Positions 7,915 to 15,333 of a stretch of 64,000 bases of DNA are shown piece by piece; positions within the stretch are counted from its first letter, which is position 1, and each line of letters opens with the position of its first letter. The stretch comes from Actinoplanes sp. NBC_00393 (GTDB taxonomy: Bacteria; Actinomycetota; Actinomycetes; Mycobacteriales; Micromonosporaceae): the NCBI RefSeq assembly GCF_036053395.1, contig NZ_CP107942.1:4368501-4432500 (forward strand), given 5' to 3'. Under the pieces are notes generated by a model. That model searched no databases and was not told the DNA's origin. It saw only the letters and a program-made list of their open reading frames with translations. Made by a program: the position numbers and the translations under genes.

Positions 7915-8793
7915 TCAGGCGCGGCGCACGGTGACCGCGGGACGCAGTCGTGCGTAGGTGTCGAGATCGGCGGTGCCGGCGACCGGTGCGACGACCGCGG
8001 CGGCCGACAGCGCGACGGCGTCGGCGAGCAGCTGCGGCCACGGTGTGCGGTCGCGCAGGCCGCGGGCAAGGGCCGCGACGCAGGCGTCCCCGGCGCCGGT
8101 CGGGTTGCCGGTGAGCTGCTGGGGCGGGGTGGCCTGCCAGGCGCCGTCGGGGGTCTGCGCGTGCAGGCCGCCGGGACCGTGCGACACCACCACCGCGCGG
8201 GCGCCGCGGGTGTCGCCGGGTGCCAGGTCGGCGAGTTCGGCGGTGTTGGGTTTGGCCAGGTCCGGGCCGGCGGCCAGGCCGTGCCGCAGGGCGGGGCCGC
8301 TGGTGTCGAGCACGGTGGCCGCACCCGCCTCGGCGGCGATCCGGATCAGGTGGGCGTACCCGTCCTCCGGAATGCCCGGCGGCAGCGAACCGCTGAGGGT
8401 GACCACGTCGCCGGGCGCGATCAGCGCCCGGAACCGGTCGGCGAAGGCCGCCCACTCGGGACCGCTGACCTGCGGGCCGGGTTCCCAGAAGCCGGTGGCG
8501 TCGGTGGCGTCGACGACCGCGACCGTGCGGCGGGTCTCCCCCGCGATCGGCGTGAACTCGGCGCTGATGCCCGCCTCGCCGAGGAGACCGCGGATCCGGG
8601 TGCCGGTGACGCCGCCGAGCAGGCCGGTGGCGACGACCGGTTCGCCGAGCAGGTGCAGCACCGCGGCCACGTTGAGTCCCTTGCCGCCGGGCCGCTCGGC
8701 CATCGTCTCGACCCGGTGCGTGCCGTGCCGGACGAGCTCACCGACCGTGTAGGTGAGGTCCAGTGCGGGATTCAACGTGACCGTGATGATCAT
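7915..8793 (-). CDS. PfkB-family kinase (tagatose-6-phosphate / 1-phosphofructokinase type)
   Basis: A 292-residue ribokinase-fold sugar kinase. The N-terminus MIITVTLNPALDLTYTVGEL is the FruK/LacC subgroup signature, ERPGGKGLNVAAVLHLLG is the first PfkB signature, and NPTGAGDACVAALARG carries the anion hole and catalytic aspartate. This subgroup phosphorylates fructose-1-phosphate or tagatose-6-phosphate. The ATG at 8793 overlaps the TGA of the SIS gene (ATGA), and the aldolase starts 13 bases after its stop, so the three are one operon. With no PTS gene nearby, a tagatose-6-phosphate role fits best (inference). Confidence 0.88.
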   Translation of the reverse strand: MIITVTLNPALDLTYTVGELVRHGTHRVETMAERPGGKGLNVAAVLHLLGEPVVATGLLGGVTGTRIRGLLGEAGISAEFTPIAGETRRTVAVVDATDATGFWEPGPQVSGPEWAAFADRFRALIAPGDVVTLSGSLPPGIPEDGYAHLIRIAAEAGAATVLDTSGPALRHGLAAGPDLAKPNTAELADLAPGDTRGARAVVVSHGPGGLHAQTPDGAWQATPPQQLTGNPTGAGDACVAALARGLRDRTPWPQLLADAVALSAAAVVAPVAGTADLDTYARLRPAVTVRRA

Positions 8794-9668
8794 TGGCGGA
8801 CCACCGAGCGGGTCAGCAGGCGTGGACGGTCCGGGCCGAGGCCGCGGTGCGCGGCCAGGGCCACCGCGAACCGCTGGGCGAGCACCAGCTGGGCCAGCGG
8901 ATCACGCTGGTCGCGGTACGCGATCGCGCCGGCCGATCGAGCAGTGTCGTCCAGGTCGGCGGGGACGTCGCCGAACGAGAAGACCAGGCTGCGGGAGTTC
9001 GCCACGGCCACCGGACCGTGCCGGAAGTCCTTCGCCGGGTAGGACTCGGAGTACGCCTGGGCCGCCTCGCGCACCTTGAGAGCCGCCTCGTGGGCGAGCC
9101 CGACCGTCCACCCGGTGCCGAGGAAGACCAGATGCTCGATCGCGGCGGGGTCGGCGGGCAGCGGGGCCTGCAGCGCCGCCCAGCCGTCGGCCGCCACCCG
9201 GCTCAGGTCTTCGCCGAACGCGGCCCGGGCCAGGACCAGCACGGTGGTCGGGAAGCGGGTCTGCACGACGCTGCGCTCGTCGGCGAGGTCCAGCAGCAGC
9301 CGGGTGTGGGTGAGGTCGTCGACCGGCATCCCGGCGACCGCGGTCACGGCGACCCGGCGGATGCCGTCCGGGACCTGGTGCAGCGCTTCGAGGACCTCGG
9401 TGGAGGTGCCGGAGCGGGTGATCGCGACGACCCGATCGTAGCGGCGGCGCGAGCGGTACTCCGACGCGCACACGGCGTCGCTCTCCCCGAGGCCGGCGTC
9501 CTCCCGCAGCTCGGCGAGGCTCTGCGCGACGAACCATGAGGTGCCGCAGCCCAGGAACAGCACCCGCTCCCCCGGCGCGGCCAATGCGGCGCGGGCTTCA
9601 GCGACCCGGCGCAGGGCCTGCTCCCAGACGTCGGGCTGGCTGGCGATCTCTTCAGCGGTGGCGCTCAT
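8790..9668 (-). CDS. SIS-domain sugar isomerase/deaminase (AgaS-like)
   Basis: A 292-residue protein with two SIS (sugar isomerase) domains and no glutaminase domain: VLFLGCGTSWFVAQSLAEL in the first, VVAITRSGTSTEVLEALHQV in its phosphate-binding loop, and HLVFLGTGWTVGLAHEAALK followed by ESYPAKDFRHGP in the second. The last motif is shared with AgaS and the GlmS isomerase half. AgaS converts galactosamine-6-phosphate to tagatose-6-phosphate plus ammonia, which would feed the kinase and aldolase that follow. The ATG at 9668 is preferred over one 16 codons upstream because the divergent promoter lies there. Exact substrate inferred. Confidence 0.82.
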   Translation of the reverse strand: MSATAEEIASQPDVWEQALRRVAEARAALAAPGERVLFLGCGTSWFVAQSLAELREDAGLGESDAVCASEYRSRRRYDRVVAITRSGTSTEVLEALHQVPDGIRRVAVTAVAGMPVDDLTHTRLLLDLADERSVVQTRFPTTVLVLARAAFGEDLSRVAADGWAALQAPLPADPAAIEHLVFLGTGWTVGLAHEAALKVREAAQAYSESYPAKDFRHGPVAVANSRSLVFSFGDVPADLDDTARSAGAIAYRDQRDPLAQLVLAQRFAVALAAHRGLGPDRPRLLTRSVVRQ

Positions 9669-9757
9669 GCGGACAGTGTTTGCGCGTTTGTTTTCGGATG
9701 ACAAGCGTCCGCGCACAAGTGAGCATTTCAGGATGCGCGTTTGCTAGCGTGACGGCC
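9669..9757. promoter_or_regulatory. Divergent promoter with direct-repeat operator for DeoR regulator
   Basis: TGCGCGTTTG occurs twice in the same orientation, at 9681-9690 and 9734-9743. The copies are 53 bases apart, close to five helical turns. The second copy is followed at once by TAGCGT (9745-9750), a TANNNT -10 box, 7 bases before the regulator ATG, so that transcript is probably leaderless. The first copy lies 12 bases from the start of the divergent isomerase gene. The arrangement suits repression of both promoters by the DeoR protein. Confidence 0.6.
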
Positions 9758-10534
9758 ATGAGCACCCTGCGCCGAGCCGACCGGGTGTCGGCGATCCTGG
9801 AACAGATCTCGCAGCAGGGTTCGGTCAACGCCGCCCAGCTGGCCGACCGGTTCGCCGTCTCCCAGGCGACCATCCGGCGCGACCTGCAGCTCCTCGAGGA
9901 TCAGCGGCTGCTGTCCCGGGCGCACGGCGGAGCGGTCGCCGCCGACTCCGACTACGAGCTGCCGGTGCGGTTCCGGTCCGGGCAGCACCGCGAGCAGAAG
10001 CTGCTGATCGCGCAGACCGTGTTCCGCATGCTGCCGAAAGGCCCGTTGTCGCTCGGGCTCAACGGCGGCACCACCACGCACTTCCTGTCCCGGCTGCTGG
10101 CCGAGCGGGTCGACCTCACCGTGGTGACCAACGCGCTCAACATCGCCGCCGAGCTCGCTCTGCGGCCGCGGTTGAAGCTGGTCATGACCGGCGGGGTGTC
10201 GCGCACCCAGTCGTACGAGATGGTCGGCCCGATCGCCGACCAGGCCCTGGCCAACCTCAACTTCGCGGTGGCGGTGGTCGGCGTCGACGGGATCAGCGCC
10301 CGCGGCGGCCTCACCACCCACGACGAGATCGAGGCGAACACCAACGCGCAGATGATCCACCGCGCCGACCGGGTCATCGTGGTCGCCGACGGGTCGAAGG
10401 TCGGCAAGGTCTGCCTGGCCCGCATCTGCGCCGTCACCGACGTGGCCACCCTGGTCACCGACTCCAGCGCCGCCCCGGCCGATGTGGACGCGCTGCGCCG
10501 GGCCGGCATCGAGGTCGTCGTCGCCGCGACCTGA
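9758..10534 (+). CDS. DeoR-family transcriptional regulator
   Basis: A 258-residue repressor of the DeoR/GlpR/AgaR type. The helix-turn-helix is at residues about 8-60 (RVSAILEQISQQG and VSQATIRRDLQLLEDQRLL, the family signature). The effector domain is an ISOCOT fold with LSLGLNGGTTTHFLSRLL (sugar-phosphate loop), VVTNALNIAAEL and VVVGVDGISARGGLTT. It probably senses a phosphorylated sugar from the divergent isomerase-kinase-aldolase operon and represses it through the TGCGCGTTTG repeats. The ATG at 9758 sits 7 bases after a TAGCGT -10 box. Confidence 0.9.
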   Translation: MSTLRRADRVSAILEQISQQGSVNAAQLADRFAVSQATIRRDLQLLEDQRLLSRAHGGAVAADSDYELPVRFRSGQHREQKLLIAQTVFRMLPKGPLSLGLNGGTTTHFLSRLLAERVDLTVVTNALNIAAELALRPRLKLVMTGGVSRTQSYEMVGPIADQALANLNFAVAVVGVDGISARGGLTTHDEIEANTNAQMIHRADRVIVVADGSKVGKVCLARICAVTDVATLVTDSSAAPADVDALRRAGIEVVVAAT

Positions 10535-10567
10535 CGGTCAGCCTGCCGCAGGGAGCAGCTGGTTTCA

Positions 10568-10592
10568 GGCGGCGCTGGTTTCAGGCGCCGCC
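10568..10592. terminator. Hairpin between convergent DeoR and TetR genes
   Basis: GGCGGCGC (10568-10575) and GCGCCGCC (10585-10592) form a perfect 8-base stem with a 9-base loop, placed between the stops of two convergent genes (10534 and 10597). It has no clear T tract. The segment also contains three near-identical GGTTTCAGGC units. A bidirectional terminator is the likely role. Confidence 0.55.
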
Positions 10593-10596
10593 GGTT

Positions 10597-11148
10597 TCAG
10601 GCCGCCGCGGCGAGCAGCCGGCGCAGGTGTGGGCCGGGCGGGACGGCGGCGAAGCCGGTGAGGCGGTGCAGGATCAGGCCTTCGACGGCGGCCAGCAGGG
10701 TCGCGGCGACGTCGGCGGCATCCGGCACGCCCAGGTCGTCCAGGATGCCCGCGGTCCAGTCGGTGACCCGGCGGCGGTTGGCGTTGAGGGTCTCCAGCAG
10801 GGCGGGCTCGACCACGCCCTGGACGTAGATGACGTACCGGGCCACCGTGATCGTCCGCTGCGGGCCGGTGGCGGCCTCGACGAAGGCGGCGAACGCGTCG
10901 GCGAGCTCGGTGACGCTCGCCGGCCGGTCCGCGAACTGAGTGGCCTGCCACTGCTGCTCGTCGAACTGCTGCAGCCGGTCGACTGTGGCGGCGACCAGGG
11001 CCGCGCGGGTCCGGAAGTAGTTCGAGGTCGACCCGGACGGCAGAGCGGCGGCCGCATCGACCCGGGCGTGGCTCAGCGCATGGATGCCGCCGGTGCCGAG
11101 GACCTCCAGCGCGGCGTCGACGATGCGCACGGCGGTGGCGGAGGGCAC
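10597..11148 (-). CDS. TetR-family transcriptional regulator
   Basis: A 183-residue TetR protein. Residues about 5-50 are the DNA-binding domain (VRIVDAALEVLGTGGIHALS and ALPSGSTSNYFRTRAALV, the classic recognition helix with NYF). The rest is the helical ligand-binding domain. The start is GTG at 11148, only 4 bases after the stop of the glycosyltransferase on the same strand, so the two are cotranscribed. Its likely target is the 22-base palindrome at 12358-12379 in the promoter shared by the glycosyltransferase and the PaaK-like gene. The inducing ligand is unknown; it could be the glycosylated compound or its aglycone. Confidence 0.88.
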   Translation of the reverse strand: MPSATAVRIVDAALEVLGTGGIHALSHARVDAAAALPSGSTSNYFRTRAALVAATVDRLQQFDEQQWQATQFADRPASVTELADAFAAFVEAATGPQRTITVARYVIYVQGVVEPALLETLNANRRRVTDWTAGILDDLGVPDAADVAATLLAAVEGLILHRLTGFAAVPPGPHLRRLLAAAA

Positions 11149-11152
11149 CGGG

Positions 11153-12349
11153 TCAGGCTACCGGCAGGCGCCGGGTGATCTCGGCAACCGCCCGCCCGAC
11201 ACCGTCTTCGGCGGCCAGCTTCGCGGCGATCGCGGCAGCACCCGGGCGACATCCGCGCGCGGCCTCGATCGCGCCGGCGAGCCGCTGCCAGGTGAGTCCC
11301 CGCCGGCGCAGGGGCGGCGGGCCGGCGCCGAGCGCGGCGACCCGATGCGCCCAGAACGGCTGGTCCGCGGTGAACGGCACGCACACCGCCGGCACTCCCG
11401 CCCGCAGAGCTGCCGCGGTGGTGCCCGCCCCGGCGTGGTGCACGGCCACCGCCACCCTCGGGAACAGAGCCGCGTGCGGTTCGTCGCCGACGGCCAGCAC
11501 GTTCCGGCTGTCCGCACCGGCACGGTCCGGACCGGCACGGTCCGGACCAGCACTGCCCTGGACGACGGCCCGGCACCCGGTGCGGTGGATCAGGTCGCTC
11601 AGCTGGTGTCCGGTCATGCTGCCGAAGCCGACGAACACCGGCGGCTCGCCGTCGTCGAGGAACCGCTGCAGCCGGGGCGAGAGCTCACCGCCGGGCGGCG
11701 GCCACCAGTAGCCGGTCACCGGCCGGTACGCCGGCCAGTCCGCGGGCGGCGGCACCACGGCCGGGCTGAACCCGTGCAGGACCGGCCACCGCTCGGCGTC
11801 CATCTGCCGGAAGGTCGCGGCCGGGCTGCGCGGGGGCAGTCCGAGCTCGCGGCGCAGGGCGGCGGTCTGCCGGGCGAACGGGGCCTGGCCGAGCAGCCGG
11901 AACGCCCGGGCCGCGGTCAGGTTGCCCCAGCCGCCCAGTGAGCGGGTGGTGAGCAGCGCCGGCGGGAACGCCCTGGTCGGTTCGAGTGGCTGCAGGAACG
12001 CGCCCATGCTGGGCACGCCGCGGGCCTGCGCCACGTGGTAGCCGATCCAGCCGGACGCGCCGAGCAGCAGCAGATCCGCGTCCTTGCTGGCTGCGGCCAC
12101 GGCCCGGCCCACCTCGAGCCAGTGGCCGGCGAGGACCCGCGCGAGTTCGGTGGAGGTCAGCGGCCCGGAGGTGCCGAACTCGACGGGCAGCGCGGCGAAG
12201 CCCAGCCCGGCACCCTCCACATGGGTGCGCAGCGAGCCGTGGGTCGCGATCGTGAACCGGTGGCCGGCGTCGCGCAGAGCGCTGCCGAGGGCGAGGAACG
12301 GCACGACGTCGCCGCGGGTGCCGAGGGTGACGACAACGATGTGGGCCAT
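11153..12349 (-). CDS. GT1-family glycosyltransferase (MGT/antibiotic type)
   Basis: A 398-residue UDP-glycosyltransferase of the GT1 (vancomycin/macrolide) type. It opens MAHIVVVTLGTRGDVVPFLA, which carries the GTRGDV acceptor-side motif. It has PPVFVGFGSMTG at the start of the donor domain and ALFPRVAVAVHHAGAGTTAA, VPAVCVPFTADQPFWAHRV, the HHAGAGTT donor signature followed by the DQ pair. An insert holds two AGPDR units. Such enzymes glycosylate small hydrophobic molecules or lipids. It lies in an operon with the TetR gene and is divergent from the PaaK-like ligase, suggesting inactivation or decoration of a compound sensed by the regulator (inference). Confidence 0.88.
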   Translation of the reverse strand: MAHIVVVTLGTRGDVVPFLALGSALRDAGHRFTIATHGSLRTHVEGAGLGFAALPVEFGTSGPLTSTELARVLAGHWLEVGRAVAAASKDADLLLLGASGWIGYHVAQARGVPSMGAFLQPLEPTRAFPPALLTTRSLGGWGNLTAARAFRLLGQAPFARQTAALRRELGLPPRSPAATFRQMDAERWPVLHGFSPAVVPPPADWPAYRPVTGYWWPPPGGELSPRLQRFLDDGEPPVFVGFGSMTGHQLSDLIHRTGCRAVVQGSAGPDRAGPDRAGADSRNVLAVGDEPHAALFPRVAVAVHHAGAGTTAAALRAGVPAVCVPFTADQPFWAHRVAALGAGPPPLRRRGLTWQRLAGAIEAARGCRPGAAAIAAKLAAEDGVGRAVAEITRRLPVA

Positions 12350-12357
12350 GGGACCGA

Positions 12358-12379
12358 GACTACTATGATTATAGTAGTC
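12358..12379. promoter_or_regulatory. Palindromic operator with overlapping divergent -10 boxes
   Basis: Half-sites GACTACTATGA and TTATAGTAGTC form a 22-base inverted repeat matching at 10 of 11 positions. It lies between the divergent glycosyltransferase (ATG at 12349) and PaaK-like gene (ATG at 12383). Inside it, TATAAT reads leftward (12373-12368) and TATGAT reads rightward (12364-12369), so protein bound here would block both promoters. The AT-rich site stands out from its surroundings and is the expected target of the TetR protein at 10597. Confidence 0.75.
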
Positions 12380-12382
12380 GGC

Positions 12383-13738
12383 ATGATGTCGGTGCTCTGG
12401 GATCTGCGGCGGGTCCGCCGTACCGGTCCGGCCCTCGTCGCCGAGCGGCAGCGCGCCCGCCTCGCCGACCTGGTGGCCCACGCCCGGGCCGGCTCCCCCT
12501 ACTACCGGCAGCTCTACCGCGACCTGCCGGACCACGTCGACGACGTGACCGCGCTGCCGGTCACCACCAAGACCGAGCTGATGGCCCGCTACGACGACTG
12601 GGCCACCGACCGCGACGTCACGCTGGCGGAGGTCCGCGCGTTCATCGCCGACCCCGACCGGATCGGCGCCCCCTACCGGGACCGCTACCAGGTGGTGACC
12701 ACGTCGGGAACGAGCGGGGTCCGCGGCGTCTTCGTCCAGGACCAGCGGATGTACACGGTCCTGTCCGCGCTCACCGTGGCCCGGGCCAGCGGCTCCTGGC
12801 TGTCCGGAAGCGATTACCTCGCGATGCTGCGGCGCGGCAACCGGGTGGCCGCTGTCTGGGCGACCGGCGGCCACTTCGCCGGGTACTCCACGGCCCGCCG
12901 CCTCATCCGCGAGCGGCCGATCCGGCAGCGCAGCATCCGCGTCATCTCGGTCCACAGCACCCTCGACGACCTGGTGGCGGGCGTCGGCAGCTTCCGCCCG
13001 ACGATCCTCAACGGCTACGCGAGCGCGGTGGCGTTGCTGGCCCGCGAGCAGCGCGCCGGCCGGCTGTCCATCCGCCCGCTGCTGGTCATCACGTCGGCCG
13101 AGACCCTGACCGAACAGGATCGCGCGCTGATCCGCGAGACCTTCCCCGGAAAGGTGCGCGACCAGTACGGCTGCTCCGAGTTCATGGGCCTGGCACACGG
13201 CTGCCGGCACGACTGGCTGCACGTCAACGCCGACTGGGCGATCCTGGAGCCGGTCGACGAGCAGTTCCGCCCGGTTCCGCCCGGCCGGCCGTCGCACACG
13301 GTGCTGCTCACCAACCTGGCCAACCGGGTCCAGCCGATCATCCGCTACGACCTGGGCGACAGCGTCACGGCGCGCCCCGGCCCGTGCCCGTGCGGCAACC
13401 CGCTGCCGGCGGTTCGCGTGCGTGGGCGTACCGCCGAGGTCCTGTCCTTCCGCCGGCCGGACGGCCGCAAGGTGGCCGTGCCCGCGCTCGCCCTCGGCAC
13501 GCTGGCCGATCGCACCCCCGGCGTGCGGATGTTCCAGATCATCCAGGACGGCCCCCAGCGGCTCACGGTCCGGCTCCTCCTGGAAGACGGCGCGGACCGG
13601 GCCTGGGACCAGCTCCGCAGCGCGCTGCGAGCTCTGCTCGACACCCACAACCTCAGCGATGTACGCGTGGAGCGCGACCCCCGCCCACCCGAGCGCACGC
13701 CCGGCGGCAAGTTCCGCACAGTCGTCGCTCTCTCGTAG
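12383..13738 (+). CDS. PaaK/CapK-like adenylate-forming protein
   Basis: A 451-residue member of the phenylacetate-CoA ligase/CapK superfamily. It has SPYYRQLYRDLP and LPVTTKTELMARYDDWATD near the N-terminus, YQVVTTSGTSGVRGVFVQD (the ATP/phosphate loop), FPGKVRDQYGCSEFMGLAHG (adenine-binding Y-G-x-x-E), RVQPIIRYDLGDSVT (the RYDxGD motif) and CPCGNPLPAVRVRGRTAEVL. It activates a carboxylic acid as an adenylate, perhaps to a CoA or other thioester. The substrate is not identifiable. ATGs at 12365, 12383 and 12386 are possible. 12383 is chosen because the first lies inside the operator. Confidence 0.82.
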   Translation: MMSVLWDLRRVRRTGPALVAERQRARLADLVAHARAGSPYYRQLYRDLPDHVDDVTALPVTTKTELMARYDDWATDRDVTLAEVRAFIADPDRIGAPYRDRYQVVTTSGTSGVRGVFVQDQRMYTVLSALTVARASGSWLSGSDYLAMLRRGNRVAAVWATGGHFAGYSTARRLIRERPIRQRSIRVISVHSTLDDLVAGVGSFRPTILNGYASAVALLAREQRAGRLSIRPLLVITSAETLTEQDRALIRETFPGKVRDQYGCSEFMGLAHGCRHDWLHVNADWAILEPVDEQFRPVPPGRPSHTVLLTNLANRVQPIIRYDLGDSVTARPGPCPCGNPLPAVRVRGRTAEVLSFRRPDGRKVAVPALALGTLADRTPGVRMFQIIQDGPQRLTVRLLLEDGADRAWDQLRSALRALLDTHNLSDVRVERDPRPPERTPGGKFRTVVALS

Positions 13739-13767
13739 GCTGCTCGCGACGGCAGGGAGGCGGAGCG

Positions 13768-14439
13768 GTGACTGAGACGACGGTGGCCGAGGTGATGGCC
13801 GAGCTGGCCGCGCTGGAGGAACCCAAGGTTCGCGCGGTCAACGAGAAGCACGGCGACGACCACGGGGTGAACCTCACCAAGCTGCGCGCGGTCGCGAAGC
13901 GGCTGAAGGTTCAGCAGGATCTCGCGGTCGAGCTGTGGCAGACGAAGGACAGCGCGGCCCGGCTGCTGGCCCTGCTGATCTGCCGGCCGAAGCTGTTCGC
14001 GCAGGACGAGCTGGACACCATGCTGCGCGAGGCGAGTACGCCGAAGGTGCAGGACTGGCTGGTCAACTACGTGGTGAAGAAGAACCCGCACGTCGAGGAC
14101 CTGCGGGTGATCTGGATGGCCGACCCGGATCCGGTGGTGGAGAGCGCCGGCTGGGCGCTGACCACCGAGCGCGTCGCCAAGAAGCCCGACGGCCTCGACC
14201 TGGCCGGTCTGCTCGACGTCATCGAGGCGCGGATGAAGGACGCGCCGGACCGGCTGCAGTGGGCGATGAACCACTGCCTCGCGCAGATCGGCATCGAGCA
14301 TCCGCAGCTGCGGGCCCGCGCCCTCGGCATCGGCGAGCGCTTGGAGGTGCTCAAGGACTATCCGACGCCGCCGGGCTGCACGTCGCCGTTCGCCCCGATC
14401 TGGATCACCGAGATGGTCCGCCGCCAGGACGGCGGATAG
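13768..14439 (+). CDS. DNA alkylation repair protein (AlkD-like)
   Basis: A 223-residue all-helical protein of the AlkD/HEAT-repeat DNA glycosylase family, which excises alkylated bases without base flipping. Seen: EKHGDDHGVNLTKLRAVAK near the N-terminus, LAVELWQTKDSAARLLALL, VQDWLVNYVVKKNPHVEDLR, ESAGWALTTERVAKK and DRLQWAMNHCLAQIGIEHP, a series of helical repeats. The start is GTG at 13768 with GGGAGG just upstream. It follows the PaaK-like gene by 29 bases but has no clear functional link with it. A cytoplasmic housekeeping repair role is likely. Confidence 0.8.
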   Translation: MTETTVAEVMAELAALEEPKVRAVNEKHGDDHGVNLTKLRAVAKRLKVQQDLAVELWQTKDSAARLLALLICRPKLFAQDELDTMLREASTPKVQDWLVNYVVKKNPHVEDLRVIWMADPDPVVESAGWALTTERVAKKPDGLDLAGLLDVIEARMKDAPDRLQWAMNHCLAQIGIEHPQLRARALGIGERLEVLKDYPTPPGCTSPFAPIWITEMVRRQDGG

Positions 14440-14448
14440 GCGGGTCGC

Positions 14449-15291
14449 ATGCCCCGGACCTGCCGGCAGTGCGTCGCGCGGTACGCGGGACAGCCCGGCT
14501 CCGGCCGCTGTCTCGGGCACCTGGACGGCATGCGCCTGTTCGAGGCCCGGTGCGGGGTGGACGGGAAGCGGTTCGGCCGGCCCGGGTACGAGTCGCGCCA
14601 CCGGCTGGTGCTGCCACGCTCGGGCGCCTACCTGCTACAGGTGAACGGGCAGGAGATCTTCGTCGACAGCGGCACCGCGGTTCTGACCCGGCCCGGCGAC
14701 GAGCTGCGGGTGGCGCATCCGCTGGGCTGCGGCGACACGTTCACCGCGGTGGAACTCGATCCGGAGGTGGCCGAGCGGTGGCCGCGTACGGCGTACCGGT
14801 TCCCCTTGGACGATGCGACGGACCTGGACCACCGCCTGCTGGTCGCCACCTGCCGGCGTGGCTTCGACGCGCTCGCCGTGGCCGAGCGGCTGCACGCCGT
14901 CCTGGACCGGCTCGCACCGCACGTCGCCGGCGGCGGCCCGCACCGCCCGGTGACCGCGGTGGCACACCGCAGGCTGGTCGCGGACGCCCGGGAGGTCCTC
15001 GCCGACGGCCGGTACGCCTACGGCCTGACCGAGATCGCGGCCCGGGTGAACTGCTCGCCGCACCACCTGAGCCGGCTATTCCGGGCGGTCACCGGTGAGC
15101 CGCTCACCGACTATCGCAACCGGATGCGGATCCGCGCGGTCCTGGCCGACCTGCAGGACGGCGCCGACTGCCTGCGAACCCTGGCCGCCCGTTACGGCTT
15201 CGCCGATCAGTCGCACCTGACCCGCGTCGTCCGCCGGCATCTCGGCCGGCCGCCGAGCACGGTCCGGGAGTTGCTGACGCACCGAGCATGA
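14449..15291 (+). CDS. AraC-family transcriptional regulator with N-terminal Cys/His cluster
   Basis: A 280-residue regulator. The C-terminal third is the AraC double helix-turn-helix (GLTEIAARVNCSPHHLSRLF and then RAVTGEPLTDYRNRMRI, LAARYGFADQSHLTRVVRRH). The central region (SRHRLVLPRSGAYLLQVNG, GTAVLTRPGDELRVAHPLG) is a cupin-like sensing domain. The first 24 residues carry C5-x2-C8-x12-C21-x2-H24, a possible metal site. If translation starts at the internal ATG (14530) this is lost. It lies 9 bases after the AlkD-like gene; the secreted hydrolase follows directly. Targets and ligand unknown. Confidence 0.88.
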   Translation: MPRTCRQCVARYAGQPGSGRCLGHLDGMRLFEARCGVDGKRFGRPGYESRHRLVLPRSGAYLLQVNGQEIFVDSGTAVLTRPGDELRVAHPLGCGDTFTAVELDPEVAERWPRTAYRFPLDDATDLDHRLLVATCRRGFDALAVAERLHAVLDRLAPHVAGGGPHRPVTAVAHRRLVADAREVLADGRYAYGLTEIAARVNCSPHHLSRLFRAVTGEPLTDYRNRMRIRAVLADLQDGADCLRTLAARYGFADQSHLTRVVRRHLGRPPSTVRELLTHRA

Positions 15292-15333
15292 ATGTCCAAC
15301 GCCGCGGCGGCCGGCCCGGTGTCGCATGGGGTC

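Noticed and set aside
8790..9668. Glucosamine-6-phosphate synthase (GlmS)
   Set aside because: Only the SIS domains are present; there is no N-terminal Cys glutaminase domain, and the neighbours point to an AgaS-like role.
12349..13648. N-terminal extension of the GT1 glycosyltransferase to 831 residues
   Set aside because: The extension is antisense to the PaaK-like gene and would read through the palindromic operator. The GT1 family start falls exactly at ATG 12349.
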